DNA from: Leptothrix cholodnii SP-6
GTDB lineage: Bacteria; Pseudomonadota; Gammaproteobacteria; Burkholderiales; Burkholderiaceae_C
DNA length: 64,000 nt
Assembly: GCF_000019785.1 (NCBI RefSeq)
Contig: NC_010524.1
Location: forward strand, 2,902,001 to 2,966,000
Direction: 5' to 3'
Shown: positions 44,120 through 56,070 of the stretch, in pieces
Position numbering within the stretch: position 1 is the stretch's first letter
Layout: every line of letters starts with the position of its first letter
Translations under genes and position numbers: made by a program
The notes under the pieces: model-generated
What the model saw: the letters and a program-made list of their open reading frames with translations, nothing else
Told to the model about the DNA's origin: nothing
Databases searched by the model: none

Positions 44120-46023
44120 GGGTGTGATCGCTGTGACGGCTGTGGGCCCGACGGAAGCCAGAGTGTGAAACGTGCGCCGCCTTCCGGGCGATTCTCGGCC
44201 GTCAGGTCACCGCCGTAGTCCTGCGCGATGCCGCGCGAGATCACCAGGCCGAGGCCGAGGCCGCTGCCGGCCGCCTTGGTCGTGAAGAAGGGCGTGAACA
44301 GGCCGTCGAGAACCTCGGGCGCCAGCCCCTCGCCGCTGTCGGCGACGTCGATGCACACCCGTTCGTCGCTGCCTCGGCGCACCGAGATCCGGAGTTGCTT
44401 GGTGGGCGCCTCGCGCATCGCGTCGATCGCGTTGCCGATCAGGTTGATGAGCACCTGCTCGAGCCGGTTCCGGTTGCACCAGGCGGTCACCGAATCGCCG
44501 GCGCAGTGGTTGACGACGCTGACGCCCTCGGCGCGGATGCGCTGGTCGAGCAGGAACAAGGCACTGCCGAGCGCGGCCGAGACATCGCTCGCCTCGGGCA
44601 ACACCGGCGACTTGCGCGCAAAGGCCTTCAGCGGATGGATGATCTCGCCCATGCGGTCGACCAGGCCGTCGACGATGACCAGGTTGCTCTGCGCGCCGTC
44701 CAGGTCCGCGCGCCGCATGAATTCGCGGGCATTGCCCGCCAGGGTGCGGATCGCGCCGAGCGGCTGCGCCAGTTCGTGCGTGATGCCGGTGGCCAGTTGC
44801 CCGAGCACCGCGAGCTTGGCGGCCTGGACCAGCTCGTCCTGCGCCGCACGCAGCGTCGCCTCTGCCTTGACGCGCACGGCCATCTCACGCCGCAATTCGA
44901 GGTTGGTGTCGCTCAGCGCCCGGGTGCGTTTCTCGACCATCGACTCCAGCTCGGCATTGGCCCGCTCCAGCGCGAGCTTGGCCTCCAGCTTCTGCCGGGC
45001 GATGCGCCGCCGCTGCTTCAGGTAGAGCAGCAGCACGAGGGTGAACGCGGCCAGGAGCGCCGACAGCGCCGCCATCGCCAGCGCCTGCGACCGCACCGGC
45101 GCGAGGTCCGAGAAGATCAGCAGCCGCCAGCCCATGGCATCGAGCGTGCGGCCCTGGACCAGCAGGCCCGAATCGCCGCGGACGATCGACAGCTGGCCCC
45201 GCGCCACCCCCTTGTCGCGTATCAGCGTGCCGTCGTCGAAAGTCAGGTTCGTGCCGAGCGGGAAATCCTCGATGCGGCGCTCGCCGTACATCCCGGTGAG
45301 CTCGAGGTCGACACGCTCGTCGAGCGTGCGCGGTTTCATCGACGTGTAGCGCCACGATTCGAGCGACGACAGGATGACGACCTGGTTCCGATCCGCGATC
45401 AGCGCCGGCATGCCGAGCAGCGCAAACGCCTCGTTGATCGGCGCCAGGCCGACCTTGGCCACCGCCACGCCGACCACACGCTCACCGTCGCGGATCGGGT
45501 AGGAGAAGAAATAGCCCGGCTCCTCGGGCGAGGCGCCGATCGCGAAATGGCGCCCGACGCGGCCCGAGAGCGCCTCCTGGTAGTACGGCCGATACGACAG
45601 GTCCTGGCCTTGCAGGCTGTCGTCACGCAGGCTCTGGTTGCTCGACGCCACCACCTCGCCGCGCGGGTCGGCGATGAACACCGCGACGCTGCCCAGGTGG
45701 GCGTTCAGGCGCAGCAGGTAGTCGTTGACCGCAGCCACACGCCGGGGCGACACAGGCCCGCGAAACAGCGCGATCACGTCCTGGTTCAGCTGGACCGTGG
45801 CGGGCACGTTCTCGAGCCGGTTCACCAGGCCGGCCGCCGTGGCCGCAAACAGGTCGAGCTTGTGGCTGGTGTCGGCGCGCAGGGTCGCCATGCCGCGATC
45901 AAGGCCCAGCAGGCGGCCCGCCGCGCCCGCCCCGACCACGAGGGCCACGGCCAGCGCAACGCCCAAGGCCAGCCGCCAGCGCCGCGGCGCCAGCATGGCG
46001 GTGAGCATCGATCGCGGCGTCAT
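44116..46023 (-). CDS. Sensor histidine kinase, AauS/DctB type
   Basis: 635 residues. Membrane helices at about 17-40 and 300-325 bracket a large periplasmic dCache-type domain ('VAVFIADPRGEVVASSNQ', 'YRPYYQEALSGRVGRHFAIG'). A coiled coil leads to the HisKA domain (phospho-His in T-G-I-T-H-E-L-A-Q-P, near 414) and a HATPase domain (N-L-I-G-N-A-I-D-A-M, 'DSGEGLAPEVLDGLFTPFFT', G-S-G-L-G-L-G-L). It senses a small carboxylate or amino acid outside the membrane and controls the adjacent regulator. Ligand likely glutamate/aspartate from context; C4-dicarboxylate cannot be excluded. Confidence 0.89.
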   Translation of the reverse strand: MTPRSMLTAMLAPRRWRLALGVALAVALVVGAGAAGRLLGLDRGMATLRADTSHKLDLFAATAAGLVNRLENVPATVQLNQDVIALFRGPVSPRRVAAVNDYLLRLNAHLGSVAVFIADPRGEVVASSNQSLRDDSLQGQDLSYRPYYQEALSGRVGRHFAIGASPEEPGYFFSYPIRDGERVVGVAVAKVGLAPINEAFALLGMPALIADRNQVVILSSLESWRYTSMKPRTLDERVDLELTGMYGERRIEDFPLGTNLTFDDGTLIRDKGVARGQLSIVRGDSGLLVQGRTLDAMGWRLLIFSDLAPVRSQALAMAALSALLAAFTLVLLLYLKQRRRIARQKLEAKLALERANAELESMVEKRTRALSDTNLELRREMAVRVKAEATLRAAQDELVQAAKLAVLGQLATGITHELAQPLGAIRTLAGNAREFMRRADLDGAQSNLVIVDGLVDRMGEIIHPLKAFARKSPVLPEASDVSAALGSALFLLDQRIRAEGVSVVNHCAGDSVTAWCNRNRLEQVLINLIGNAIDAMREAPTKQLRISVRRGSDERVCIDVADSGEGLAPEVLDGLFTPFFTTKAAGSGLGLGLVISRGIAQDYGGDLTAENRPEGGARFTLWLPSGPQPSQRSHP

Positions 46024-46202
46024 GGGCCGATTCTGCCTATGCAGCCATGAATCGCGCTGCGGCGGGCGTCGACCAGGACCTCGCGGTCACCGAGCAGGTC
46101 GTGTTCGGTGCGGGTCGGGGCGGCAGCGGCAGATGGCATCGAATTCATGGTTTGTTGCTCCAGCCATCGGGGGAAGAACCGCTGCGGTCGCTCGGTCTGC
46201 GT

Positions 46203-49200
46203 TCAGGCCGCCTCGATCGCACGCAGCTCGCGTGTGGCGACCGACAACATCGCCAGATCGACGCTGCTCGACGACTGCAGATCGGCCAGCAGGCGGCGAT
46301 AGCGCTCCAGGGCCGCGCGGCTGGCGGCCAGCCAGCTTTCGACGAGGGCCTCCGCCGAATCGAGCTGGGGCGAGCGGCCGACCACCTTGGCCGTGAGCGC
46401 GCGCTGCAGCAGCGTCAGGTCGTTCTGCAGCGCGGTGCGCGCCAGCGTCTGCCAATGGCTGTCGGCCGGCAGCGCCGCAGCGGACTGCCGCATCCAGCCG
46501 TGCTGCAGCTGGACGTCGAGCGCGAAGTAGGTGCCCGCCACCAGCTCCAGGCTGCGCTGCGTCGCGGCGGCCACCTCGGCGATGTCGAGCACCGCCGCGA
46601 TGCGGTCGGCGCTGGCGACCCGGCGCGCCAGTTCGGCGGGCACGCCGAGCTGCACGTCGGCGTGCTGGAGGCCCGCGAGCGCGTTCGCTTCGGCAGGCGA
46701 CAGGTGCGCCACCAGGCTGGCGCCGAGCTGGTCGGCGGCGAGCCGGAAGCGCACCACCGTCGCGTCGATGCCGGCGCTCGCCGGCTGGCGCAGGAACCAC
46801 AGGCTGGCGCGCGCCATCAGGCCGGCGACGTCGTCGAACAGACGCGCCTGCAGGCTGTCGGGCACACGGTTGTCGAGCGCATCGATGCTCGACCACACCT
46901 CGTCCAGACCGAACACCTCGCGCGCCACGATCGCCGCACGCACCACCGCCACCGCGCCCAGGCCGGTCTCTTCGGCCAGCCGGTGCACGAAGCTCGGGCC
47001 GATCCGGTTCGTCAGCGTGTTGGTCAGGCAGGTGGCGAGGATCTGGCGCTTGAGCGGATGGCGCAGCATCGCCTGGCCATGGCGCTGGCGCAGCGCCTGC
47101 GGGAAGTAGGCCGACAGCATCGCGGCCACGTACGGCTCCTCGGGCAGATCGGAGGCCAGGATCTCGTCGTAGAGCCACATCTTGCTGTAGGCCAGCAGCA
47201 CCGCCCGTTCGGGCGAGGTCAGGCCCTGCCGGGCCAGCTTGCGTTCGGCGATCTCCTCGGCCGACGGCAGGAACTCGATCGAGCGGTCGAGCCGGCCGGC
47301 CCGTTCGAGAAACTGCATCAGCCGCGCCTCGGGCTCGAGCAGCTCGGCGGCGCGGCGGCCGGCCACCGACAGCGCCTGCGTCTGCGCGTAGTTGTCGAGC
47401 AGCACCAGTTCGCCGACCTCGTCGGTCATGTCGGCCAGCAGCTGGTTGCGCTGCCGGCCGGTCATCTCGCCGTCGCTGACCAGCTGGTCGACCAGGATCT
47501 TGATGTTGACCTCGTGGTCGGAGCAGTCGACCCCGGCCGAGTTGTCGATCGCATCGGTGCAGATGCGCCCGCCACGACGCGCGAACTCGATGCGGCCGAG
47601 CTGGGTCAGGCCCAGGTTGCCGCCCTCGGCGACCACCTTGCAGCGCAGCTCGGCGCCATTGACGCGGATCGCATCGGTGGCGCGATCGCCGACCTGCGCG
47701 TGGCTTTCGTGCGAGGCCTTCACGTAGGTGCCGATGCCGCCGTTGTAGAACAGGTCCACCGGCGCCTGCAGGATGGCGCGCATCAGCTCGGCCGGGCTGA
47801 GCTCCTCGGCCGTGACGCCGAGCGCGGCACGCACCGGGCCCGACAGCGGGATCGACTTGAGCGAACGCGCGAACACCCCGCCACCGGCCGAGATCAGTGC
47901 GCCGTCGTAATCGGCCCAGCTCGAGCGCGGCAGCGCGAACAGGCGCGCCCGTTCGGCATGGCTCGCAGCGGCATCGGGCTGTGGATCAAGGAAGATGTGG
48001 CGATGGTCGAAAGCCGCCACCAGGCGGATGTGGCGCGACAGCAGCATGCCGTTGCCGAACACGTCGCCCGACATGTCGCCGATGCCGACCACGCTGAAGT
48101 CCTGTTCCTGCGTGTTCACGCCGATCTCGCGGAAGTGGCGCTTGACCGCCTCCCAGGCGCCGCGCGCGGTGATGCCCATCTTCTTGTGGTCGTAGCCGAC
48201 CGAGCCGCCCGAGGCGAAGGCATCGCCGAGCCAGAAGCCGTATTCGGCCGAAACGGCGTTGGCGTGGTCGGAGAAGGTGGCCGTGCCCTTGTCGGCGGCG
48301 ACCACCAGATAGGGGTCGTCGCCGTCGTGGCGCACCAGGTCGACCGGCGCCACCACCTGGCCGGCCACCAGGTTGTCGGTCAGGTCGAGCAGGCCGCGCA
48401 GGAAGTTCTTGTAGCAGGCCACCGCTTCCTCGAGCAGGGCATCGCGGTCGCCGCCCAGCGGCGGCTGCTTGACGACGAATCCGCCCTTCGATCCCACCGG
48501 CACGATCACGGTGTTCTTGACCATCTGCGCCTTGACCAGCCCCAGCACCTCGGTGCGGAAGTCTTCGCGCCGGTCGGACCAGCGCAGGCCACCGCGTGCG
48601 ACCTTGCCACCGCGCAGATGCACCCCCTCGAAGCGCGGCGAATAGACCCAGATCTCGAACATCGGCTTGGGCGACGGCAGACCCGGCACCCGGGCGGGAT
48701 CGAACTTGAACGACAGATAGGGCTTGGGCTGGCCGGCGCCATCACGCTGGAAATGGTTGGTGCGCAACGTGGCGCCGATCACGCCGAGGAACTGCCGCAG
48801 GATGCGGTCTTCGTCGATGCTGGCGACCGCGTCGAGCTGCTGCTGCAGCGCTTCGTCGAGCGCGGCACAACGCGCGGCACGGGCCTCGCCGAGGGTCAGG
48901 TCGAAGCGCGCCTGGAACAGCTCGACCAGCGTGCGTGCGATCACCGGATTGGCGGTCAGTGCCCGCTCGATGTAGCTGTTGCTGAAGGTCGAGCCGACCT
49001 GCCGGATGTAGCGCGCATAGGCGCGCAGCAGCATCACCTCGCGCCACGACAGGCGCGCGCTCAGGACCAGTCGATTGAGGTCGTCGCTCTCGAGCGAGCC
49101 CGACCAGACCTTGGCGAAGGCCTCCTCGAAGCTGCCCTTGATCGATTCGATCTCGACCTCGCCGCCGTCGGCGATCTGCATGCCGAAGTCGTGCAGCCAG

Positions 49201-51047
49201 ACCGGCTCGCCGCCCTCCGGGGCGATGCGGCATGAACGCTCGTCGATGACCTTCACGCCCATGCGCTCGAGCAGCGGCAGGCTGTGCGACAGCGCGATGG
49301 GCTGGCCGACCCGGAGCATCTTCAGGCGCAGCGCACCGGCCGCCGCCTCGACCGGTCGGTACAGGCTGATCGCCAGCTCGCCCGACCGTGCGGCTCGCTC
49401 CGCCAGCTCGATGTCGCCGACCGCCACGCGCGCCTCGCAATCCTCGCGGTAGCCGGCCGGGAAGGCGGCTGCATAGCGCCGCGCCAGACGGCTGCCCAGC
49501 TCGTCGCCCAGGCCGGCCACCAGCGCATCGGCCAGATCGTCCTGCCAGCGGCGTGCCAGCGCGACGATGCGAGCCTCCAGCTCGAGCACGTCGACCTCGC
49601 CGAGCGCGCTGCCCGGCGGTGTGCGCACGATGATGTGGATGCGTGCCAGCACCGACTCCGACAACAGCAGGTTGAACTCGCTGCCGACCCCGTGGAAGGC
49701 CGAACTCAGCAACTGCTGGATGCGCATGCGCAGCTCGGTGTTGAACCGGTCGCGCGGCACGAACACGAGGCAGGACACATAGCGGCCGAAGGCATCGCGG
49801 CGCACGAACAGCCGGCTGCGCTGGCGCTCTTCGAGGTGCAGGATGCCGAGCGCGGTCTCCAGCAACTCGTCTTCGCCGATCTGCAGCAGTTCGTCGCGTG
49901 GATACTGCTCCAGCACGGTCGCGAGTGTCTTCGACAGATGGCCCTTGGGCACGAAGCCGCTGCGCGCCATCAGCGTGGCCACCTTGCGGCGCACCAGCGG
50001 CATCTCGCTGGCCGGCATCCGGTAGGCCGACGAGGTGTAGAGGCCGAGGAAACGCCGTTCGCCGACCACCTGGCCCCGTGCGTCGTAGCGCTTGACGCCC
50101 ACGCAGTCGAGATAACCCGGCCGGTGCACGGTGGCACGCGAGTCGGCCTTGGTCAGGAACAGCGGTGAAGCCCCGTCGATCACCGCCAGCGAGCCCGCCG
50201 GCAGCAGCGTGCTGTCGGGCCGCTGCGGATCGCGGCGCGCGTCGCGCAACAGCCCCAAGCCCGAGCCGGCGACACCGCGCAGGTGGCTCTCGCCGCCCTG
50301 CTCCACCCGCTCGTAGTCGCGGCAGCCGAGGAAGGTGAAATGGTCGTCGACCATCCAGCGCAGGAAACACTGCGCCTCGGCGTTGTCCTCGATCGCCGCG
50401 CCGGTGACGTCGCTGCGCGCCTTCAGCTCGTCCACCGCGGCGAATGCGGCCGCCTGCATCGGCGCCCAGTCTTCCACCGCGGCCCGCACGTCGCCGAGCA
50501 CACGCACGATGCCGTCGCGGATCTCGGCCTGCCGCGCCGGGTCGGTGCAGCGGTCGACTTCCAGCCGGATGTAGGACTCGTCGTGTCCGGTACCGTCGGC
50601 AACCGCCTCGTTGGCGGGCCGCAGCCGCTCGAGCTGGCCGTCGGCGTCGCGCCAGGCGTGCATCACGGGGTGGATCACCGAGTGCAGCGTGAGGCCCAGC
50701 CGGTTGATCTCGGTGGTGACCGAATCGACCAGGAAGGGCATGTCGTCGTTGACGATCTCGATCACCGTGTGGCGCGACTCCCAGCCATGTTCGGCCACGC
50801 GCGGCACATAAGCACGCACACGCGGCGTGCCGCTCGTGAAGCGGCGAGCGAACTGCCAATGGGCCATCGCGCCCCCGAACAGGTCGGCGGCCGTGCTGCC
50901 GAGGATCTGTTCGTCGGCCACCTGTCCGTGGTAGTGGCGCAGGAAGGGCTCGGCAATGGCGAAGGCGGCAGGCGCCAGGCGTTGCTGCGCGAGCGTCATC
51001 GCTTCTTCGAGCAACCGTTGGCGGGACTCCGGATTGGGCGTTTGCAT
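46203..51047 (-). CDS. gdhB: Large NAD-specific glutamate dehydrogenase (GDH-180 type)
   Basis: 1614 residues from the ATG M-Q-T-P-N-P; a GUG three codons earlier also fits. Matches the L-GDH family: a long N-terminal regulatory part with ACT-like segments ('VNDDMPFLVDSVTTEINRLG'), a catalytic core with 'GGLRWSDRREDFRTEVLGLV' and 'VIVPVGSKGGFVVKQPP', and 'DLFYNGGIGTYVKASHESHA' before the NAD-binding half. Oxidatively deaminates glutamate to 2-oxoglutarate and ammonium, mainly a catabolic enzyme. It lies between the sensor kinase and gltL, all on one strand, consistent with use of imported glutamate as carbon and nitrogen source. 46024-46202 shows nothing recognisable. Confidence 0.95.
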   Translation of the reverse strand: MQTPNPESRQRLLEEAMTLAQQRLAPAAFAIAEPFLRHYHGQVADEQILGSTAADLFGGAMAHWQFARRFTSGTPRVRAYVPRVAEHGWESRHTVIEIVNDDMPFLVDSVTTEINRLGLTLHSVIHPVMHAWRDADGQLERLRPANEAVADGTGHDESYIRLEVDRCTDPARQAEIRDGIVRVLGDVRAAVEDWAPMQAAAFAAVDELKARSDVTGAAIEDNAEAQCFLRWMVDDHFTFLGCRDYERVEQGGESHLRGVAGSGLGLLRDARRDPQRPDSTLLPAGSLAVIDGASPLFLTKADSRATVHRPGYLDCVGVKRYDARGQVVGERRFLGLYTSSAYRMPASEMPLVRRKVATLMARSGFVPKGHLSKTLATVLEQYPRDELLQIGEDELLETALGILHLEERQRSRLFVRRDAFGRYVSCLVFVPRDRFNTELRMRIQQLLSSAFHGVGSEFNLLLSESVLARIHIIVRTPPGSALGEVDVLELEARIVALARRWQDDLADALVAGLGDELGSRLARRYAAAFPAGYREDCEARVAVGDIELAERAARSGELAISLYRPVEAAAGALRLKMLRVGQPIALSHSLPLLERMGVKVIDERSCRIAPEGGEPVWLHDFGMQIADGGEVEIESIKGSFEEAFAKVWSGSLESDDLNRLVLSARLSWREVMLLRAYARYIRQVGSTFSNSYIERALTANPVIARTLVELFQARFDLTLGEARAARCAALDEALQQQLDAVASIDEDRILRQFLGVIGATLRTNHFQRDGAGQPKPYLSFKFDPARVPGLPSPKPMFEIWVYSPRFEGVHLRGGKVARGGLRWSDRREDFRTEVLGLVKAQMVKNTVIVPVGSKGGFVVKQPPLGGDRDALLEEAVACYKNFLRGLLDLTDNLVAGQVVAPVDLVRHDGDDPYLVVAADKGTATFSDHANAVSAEYGFWLGDAFASGGSVGYDHKKMGITARGAWEAVKRHFREIGVNTQEQDFSVVGIGDMSGDVFGNGMLLSRHIRLVAAFDHRHIFLDPQPDAAASHAERARLFALPRSSWADYDGALISAGGGVFARSLKSIPLSGPVRAALGVTAEELSPAELMRAILQAPVDLFYNGGIGTYVKASHESHAQVGDRATDAIRVNGAELRCKVVAEGGNLGLTQLGRIEFARRGGRICTDAIDNSAGVDCSDHEVNIKILVDQLVSDGEMTGRQRNQLLADMTDEVGELVLLDNYAQTQALSVAGRRAAELLEPEARLMQFLERAGRLDRSIEFLPSAEEIAERKLARQGLTSPERAVLLAYSKMWLYDEILASDLPEEPYVAAMLSAYFPQALRQRHGQAMLRHPLKRQILATCLTNTLTNRIGPSFVHRLAEETGLGAVAVVRAAIVAREVFGLDEVWSSIDALDNRVPDSLQARLFDDVAGLMARASLWFLRQPASAGIDATVVRFRLAADQLGASLVAHLSPAEANALAGLQHADVQLGVPAELARRVASADRIAAVLDIAEVAAATQRSLELVAGTYFALDVQLQHGWMRQSAAALPADSHWQTLARTALQNDLTLLQRALTAKVVGRSPQLDSAEALVESWLAASRAALERYRRLLADLQSSSSVDLAMLSVATRELRAIEAA

Positions 51048-51188
51048 GGTGTTCACTTGGGTTGTGCGGGCCCGGGTGGCCCTGGGCTCGTGGTGGGGCG
51101 GACGCCTGTCAGAAGGTTGGCGTTATTTGGGGCTGCGCCCCGTTGGGCTCACGGCGTGAGAGCGCGCCGGGTTTCGGCCGGCGGCCGA

Positions 51189-51222
51189 CCTACTTTCATT
51201 TGGTGGCCCAAATGAAAGTAGG
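51189..51222. repeat. Left 15-bp perfect hairpin of the inverted repeat
   Basis: CCTACTTTCATTTGG (51189-51203) pairs perfectly with the complement at 51208-51222 over a 4-base loop. A GCAAAGCAAAGG-type purine tail follows. Confidence 0.75.
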
Positions 51223-51523
51223 CAAAGCAAAGGGCCTGAACATCCGATTTGACCGAGGACTGGAATGGGCGGCCGGTTGTCACCCGCAGTGCACCCGAGA
51301 GACTTTCCAAGTGCGCCATCGACTGGCGCCGCAGATGCTTCGGTGGTGCTCATTTGATTGTTCTTCTTGCGAAGGCCTCGACCAACCACCCTCACCGAGA
51401 GCCGCCGAAGCTGGAACGTCCTCACTGCCACCAAGTGGCGCCTTCGAGCACCAGCACCGCACGTGGACAACCGGCCCCCGCTTCACGCACTCGGTCAAAT
51501 CGGATGTTCAGGCTCTCTTCTTT

Positions 51524-51559
51524 GGTTACTTTCTTCTGAGCCAGCAGAAGAAAGTAACC
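51524..51559. repeat. Right 15-bp perfect hairpin of the inverted repeat
   Basis: GGTTACTTTCTTCTG (51524-51538) pairs perfectly with 51545-51559 over a 6-base loop. It shares the TACTTTC core with the left hairpin, but the flanking pairs differ on both arms so that pairing is kept. Confidence 0.75.
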
Positions 51560-51630
51560 CGCCCGCCGGGGCGGAACCCCGGCGCGCTCTCACGCAATGA
51601 AAGCCCCGGCCGGGCAACGACATCACCCCA

Positions 51631-52365
<735 letters not shown>

Positions 52366-52377
52366 GGCGGAGTCCTC

Positions 52378-53043
52378 TCAGCGGATGATGGCGATCTTCT
52401 TCTGCAGCCGACGCACGAGCATCGACAGGCCAAAGCAGATCACGAAGTAGACGACGGCGGCGACCAGGTAGGTCTCGACCGGCCGGTTGAAGTTCTTGCC
52501 CGCGACCTCGAAGCCCTTGAGCAGGTCGTAGGCGCCGATGGCGTAGACCAGGCTGGTGTCCTGGAACAGGATGATGGTCTGCGTCAGCAGCACCGGCAGC
52601 ATGTTGCGGAAGGCCTGCGGCAGCACCACCAGTTGCATGGTCTGGCGATAGGTCATGCCCACCGCGTAGCCCGCGTGCACCTGGCCACGCGGCACGCTCT
52701 GGATGCCCGCGCGCATGATCTCGGAGTAGTAGGCCGCCTCGAACAGCGTGAAGGTGACGATGGCCGACAGTTCGGCGCCCATGGGCCGGCCGATCAGCAG
52801 CGGGATCAGCAGGAAGAACCACAGGATCACCATCACCAGCGGCACGCTGCGCATGGTGTTGACGTAGGCCGCCGACGGCAGCACCAGCCACGGCTTGCCC
52901 GACAGCCGCATCAGCGCCAGCAGGGTGCCCAGCAGGATGCCGCCGATCATCGCCACCAGCGTGAGCTGGATCGAGAAGATGAAGCCCTTGGCGATGAAGC
53001 TGGCGACGATGTCCCAGTTCAGGAAACTGAAATCCAGATTCAT
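52378..53043 (-). CDS. gltK: Glutamate/aspartate ABC transporter permease
   Basis: 221 residues, about five membrane segments (His/Glu/Gln/Arg/opine permease group). The EAA coupling loop is seen in 'EIMRAGIQSVPRGQVHAGYA'. ATG overlaps the gltJ stop (ATGA). Pairs with GltJ in the inner membrane. Confidence 0.93.
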   Translation of the reverse strand: MNLDFSFLNWDIVASFIAKGFIFSIQLTLVAMIGGILLGTLLALMRLSGKPWLVLPSAAYVNTMRSVPLVMVILWFFLLIPLLIGRPMGAELSAIVTFTLFEAAYYSEIMRAGIQSVPRGQVHAGYAVGMTYRQTMQLVVLPQAFRNMLPVLLTQTIILFQDTSLVYAIGAYDLLKGFEVAGKNFNRPVETYLVAAVVYFVICFGLSMLVRRLQKKIAIIR

Positions 53044-53783
53044 TTGCCGCCTCCCAGCATGCCGGGCACCTGCACGCGGTGCTCGATGAACAGCGCGACC
53101 CGGTTGATGAAGAAGGCCGAGATGAAGTACAGCGCCGTCACCGCCAGGTAGATCTCGACGCCGCGCGAGGTTTCTTCCTGCGCCTGCATGGCGAACATCG
53201 TCAGTTCGGTGACCGACACCGCGAACGCCACCGAGGAGTTCTTGATGATGTTCATGCTCTCGCTGGTCAGCGGCGGGATGACGATGCGAAATGCCATCGG
53301 CAGCAGCACGTAGCGGTAGGTCTGGGGCAAGGTCAGGCCCATCGCCAGGCCGGCGTAGCGCTGGCCCTTGGGCAGGGTCTGGATGCCGGCCTTGACCTGC
53401 TCGGAGACCCGCGCCGAGGTGAAGAATCCCAGCCCGACGACCACCAGGATGAAGCTCGGTATGGCCTGCAGCGACGGGAAGATCTGCGGCAGCACGTGGT
53501 ACCAGAGGAAGATCTGCACCAGCAGCGGGATGTTGCGGAACAGCTCGGTCCAGCTGTTGCCCAGTGCCACCAGTGCGCGGCTGGGCGTGGTGCGGAAGAT
53601 GCCCATCAGCGAGCCGACCGCCAGCGCGACGATCAGCGCCAGCACCGCCACCGACAGCGTCCAGCCCCAGGCCGACAGCAGCCAGTCGAGGTAGGTGATG
53701 TCGCCGCCGCTGCCCAAGCAGCCCGCGACCACCTCGCCCTCGATGGTGCTCTTGCAGAAAACCTGCCAATCCCAGGTAGCCAA
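53040..53783 (-). CDS. gltJ: Glutamate/aspartate ABC transporter permease
   Basis: 247 residues from a UUG start, chosen because AAGGAG lies seven bases upstream and the product then begins M-A-T-W-D-W, as in relatives; the frame extends 28 codons further without support. Membrane permease with EAA loop 'QVKAGIQTLPKGQRYAGLAM'. Length fits E. coli GltJ (246). Overlaps gltK by ATGA; 87 bases after the gltI stop. Confidence 0.92.
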   Translation of the reverse strand: MATWDWQVFCKSTIEGEVVAGCLGSGGDITYLDWLLSAWGWTLSVAVLALIVALAVGSLMGIFRTTPSRALVALGNSWTELFRNIPLLVQIFLWYHVLPQIFPSLQAIPSFILVVVGLGFFTSARVSEQVKAGIQTLPKGQRYAGLAMGLTLPQTYRYVLLPMAFRIVIPPLTSESMNIIKNSSVAFAVSVTELTMFAMQAQEETSRGVEIYLAVTALYFISAFFINRVALFIEHRVQVPGMLGGGK

Positions 53784-53870
53784 GTCATTTCTCCTTGTTG
53801 GATGAGGCCCGGCGGTCATGCGCGCCGCAGCCTCGGTTCGAACGTCGCCGGCGAGCGAACGCCACACGCG

Positions 53871-54773
53871 TCACTTGCGTGCGTACTCTTCCATCGGCTT
53901 GTCGTTCGGGTTGGCCCAGGCCGCCTTGGTGGCGTCCGACAGCGGCAGGCCCACGCGCGTGTTCGACGGCGGGATCGGCTGCATGAACCACTTGTCGTAG
54001 AGCTTGGCGAGTTCGCCGCTCCTGATCATGCCGACGATGCTGTCGTCGACCGCCTTCTTGAAGACCGGATCGTCGCGGCGCAGCACGCAGGCGATCGGCT
54101 CGACCGACAGCACCTCGCCGACGAGGCGGTAGTCGGGCGGATTCTTGGCCCTGGAGATGTTGCCGGCCAGGATCTGGCCGTCCATCACGAAGGCATCGGC
54201 ACGACCGGTTTCGAGCAGCAGGAAGCTGTCGGCGTGGTCCTTGCCATACACCTCCTTGAAATCGACGCCGTTGGCGCGTTCGTGCCGGCGCAGCGTCTGC
54301 ACCGAGGTCGTGCCGGTGGTGGTCGCGACCGCCCTGCCACTGAGTTGGCCGATGCCGGTGATGCCCGAGTTGACCTTGGTCGCGATGCGCACTTCCTCGA
54401 CGTAGGTGGTGACGGCGAAGGCCACGTCCTTCTGGCGCGCGGCGTTGTTGGTGGTCGAGCCGCATTCGAGGTCGACGGTGCCGTTCTGCACCAGCGGAAT
54501 GCGGTTCTGCGAGGTCACCACCTGGTACTTGATGTCGAGCTTGGGCAGGCCGAGCTGCTTGCGGATGTCACCCAGGATCCGCTCGGCCATCTCGGTATGA
54601 AAACCGACGTACTTGCCGTCGCCCAGCGTGTAGGCCAGGGCGCCTGACGATTCACGCACGCCCAGCGTCGCCGAGCCGGTGTCCCTGATCTTCTTGAGGG
54701 TGTCTTCGGCCCGGGCCTGGCCCGTCACAAAGGCGCAGGCCAGCAGGGCGGCCATCATCAGTGTCTTCTTCAT
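53871..54773 (-). CDS. gltI: Periplasmic glutamate/aspartate-binding protein
   Basis: 300 residues with a signal peptide ending A-R-A near residue 22. Class II binding-protein fold, GltI subgroup: 'IRDTGSATLGVRESSGALAY', 'DLECGSTTNNAARQKDVAFA', 'GRADAFVMDGQILAGNISRA'. Captures acidic amino acids for GltJKL. A strong GAAGGAGA ribosome site precedes the ATG; ansB ends 31 bases upstream, so ansB and gltIJKL probably form one operon. Confidence 0.94.
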   Translation of the reverse strand: MKKTLMMAALLACAFVTGQARAEDTLKKIRDTGSATLGVRESSGALAYTLGDGKYVGFHTEMAERILGDIRKQLGLPKLDIKYQVVTSQNRIPLVQNGTVDLECGSTTNNAARQKDVAFAVTTYVEEVRIATKVNSGITGIGQLSGRAVATTTGTTSVQTLRRHERANGVDFKEVYGKDHADSFLLLETGRADAFVMDGQILAGNISRAKNPPDYRLVGEVLSVEPIACVLRRDDPVFKKAVDDSIVGMIRSGELAKLYDKWFMQPIPPSNTRVGLPLSDATKAAWANPNDKPMEEYARK

Positions 54774-54804
54774 GTGCTTGTCTCCTTCAGAACGAACTTG
54801 CTTT

Positions 54805-56070
<1,266 letters not shown>

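Larger units (their letters stand above)
51154..51595. repeat. Composite inverted repeat, about 440 bp, between gdhB and gltL
   Basis: The outer arms match perfectly over 17 bp (51154-51170 with 51579-51595). Then comes one perfect hairpin per arm (listed separately), a perfect 24-bp arm match (51234-51257 with 51490-51513) and a third arm match GGCCGGTTGTC (51271-51281 with 51466-51476). The core of about 180 bp has no gene. The whole stretch 51057-51630 lacks any supported coding sequence. It looks like two inverted copies of a REP- or MITE-like element. Confidence 0.75.

Noticed and set aside
46047..49235. A 1062-codon frame antisense to the glutamate dehydrogenase
   Set aside because: It mirrors the dehydrogenase codon positions; the antisense peptide is low-complexity and no ribosome site supports it.
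51123..51600. Insertion sequence or short gene inside the composite inverted repeat
   Set aside because: Short frames exist in all phases but none has a start with a ribosome site, a domain or a transposase motif.
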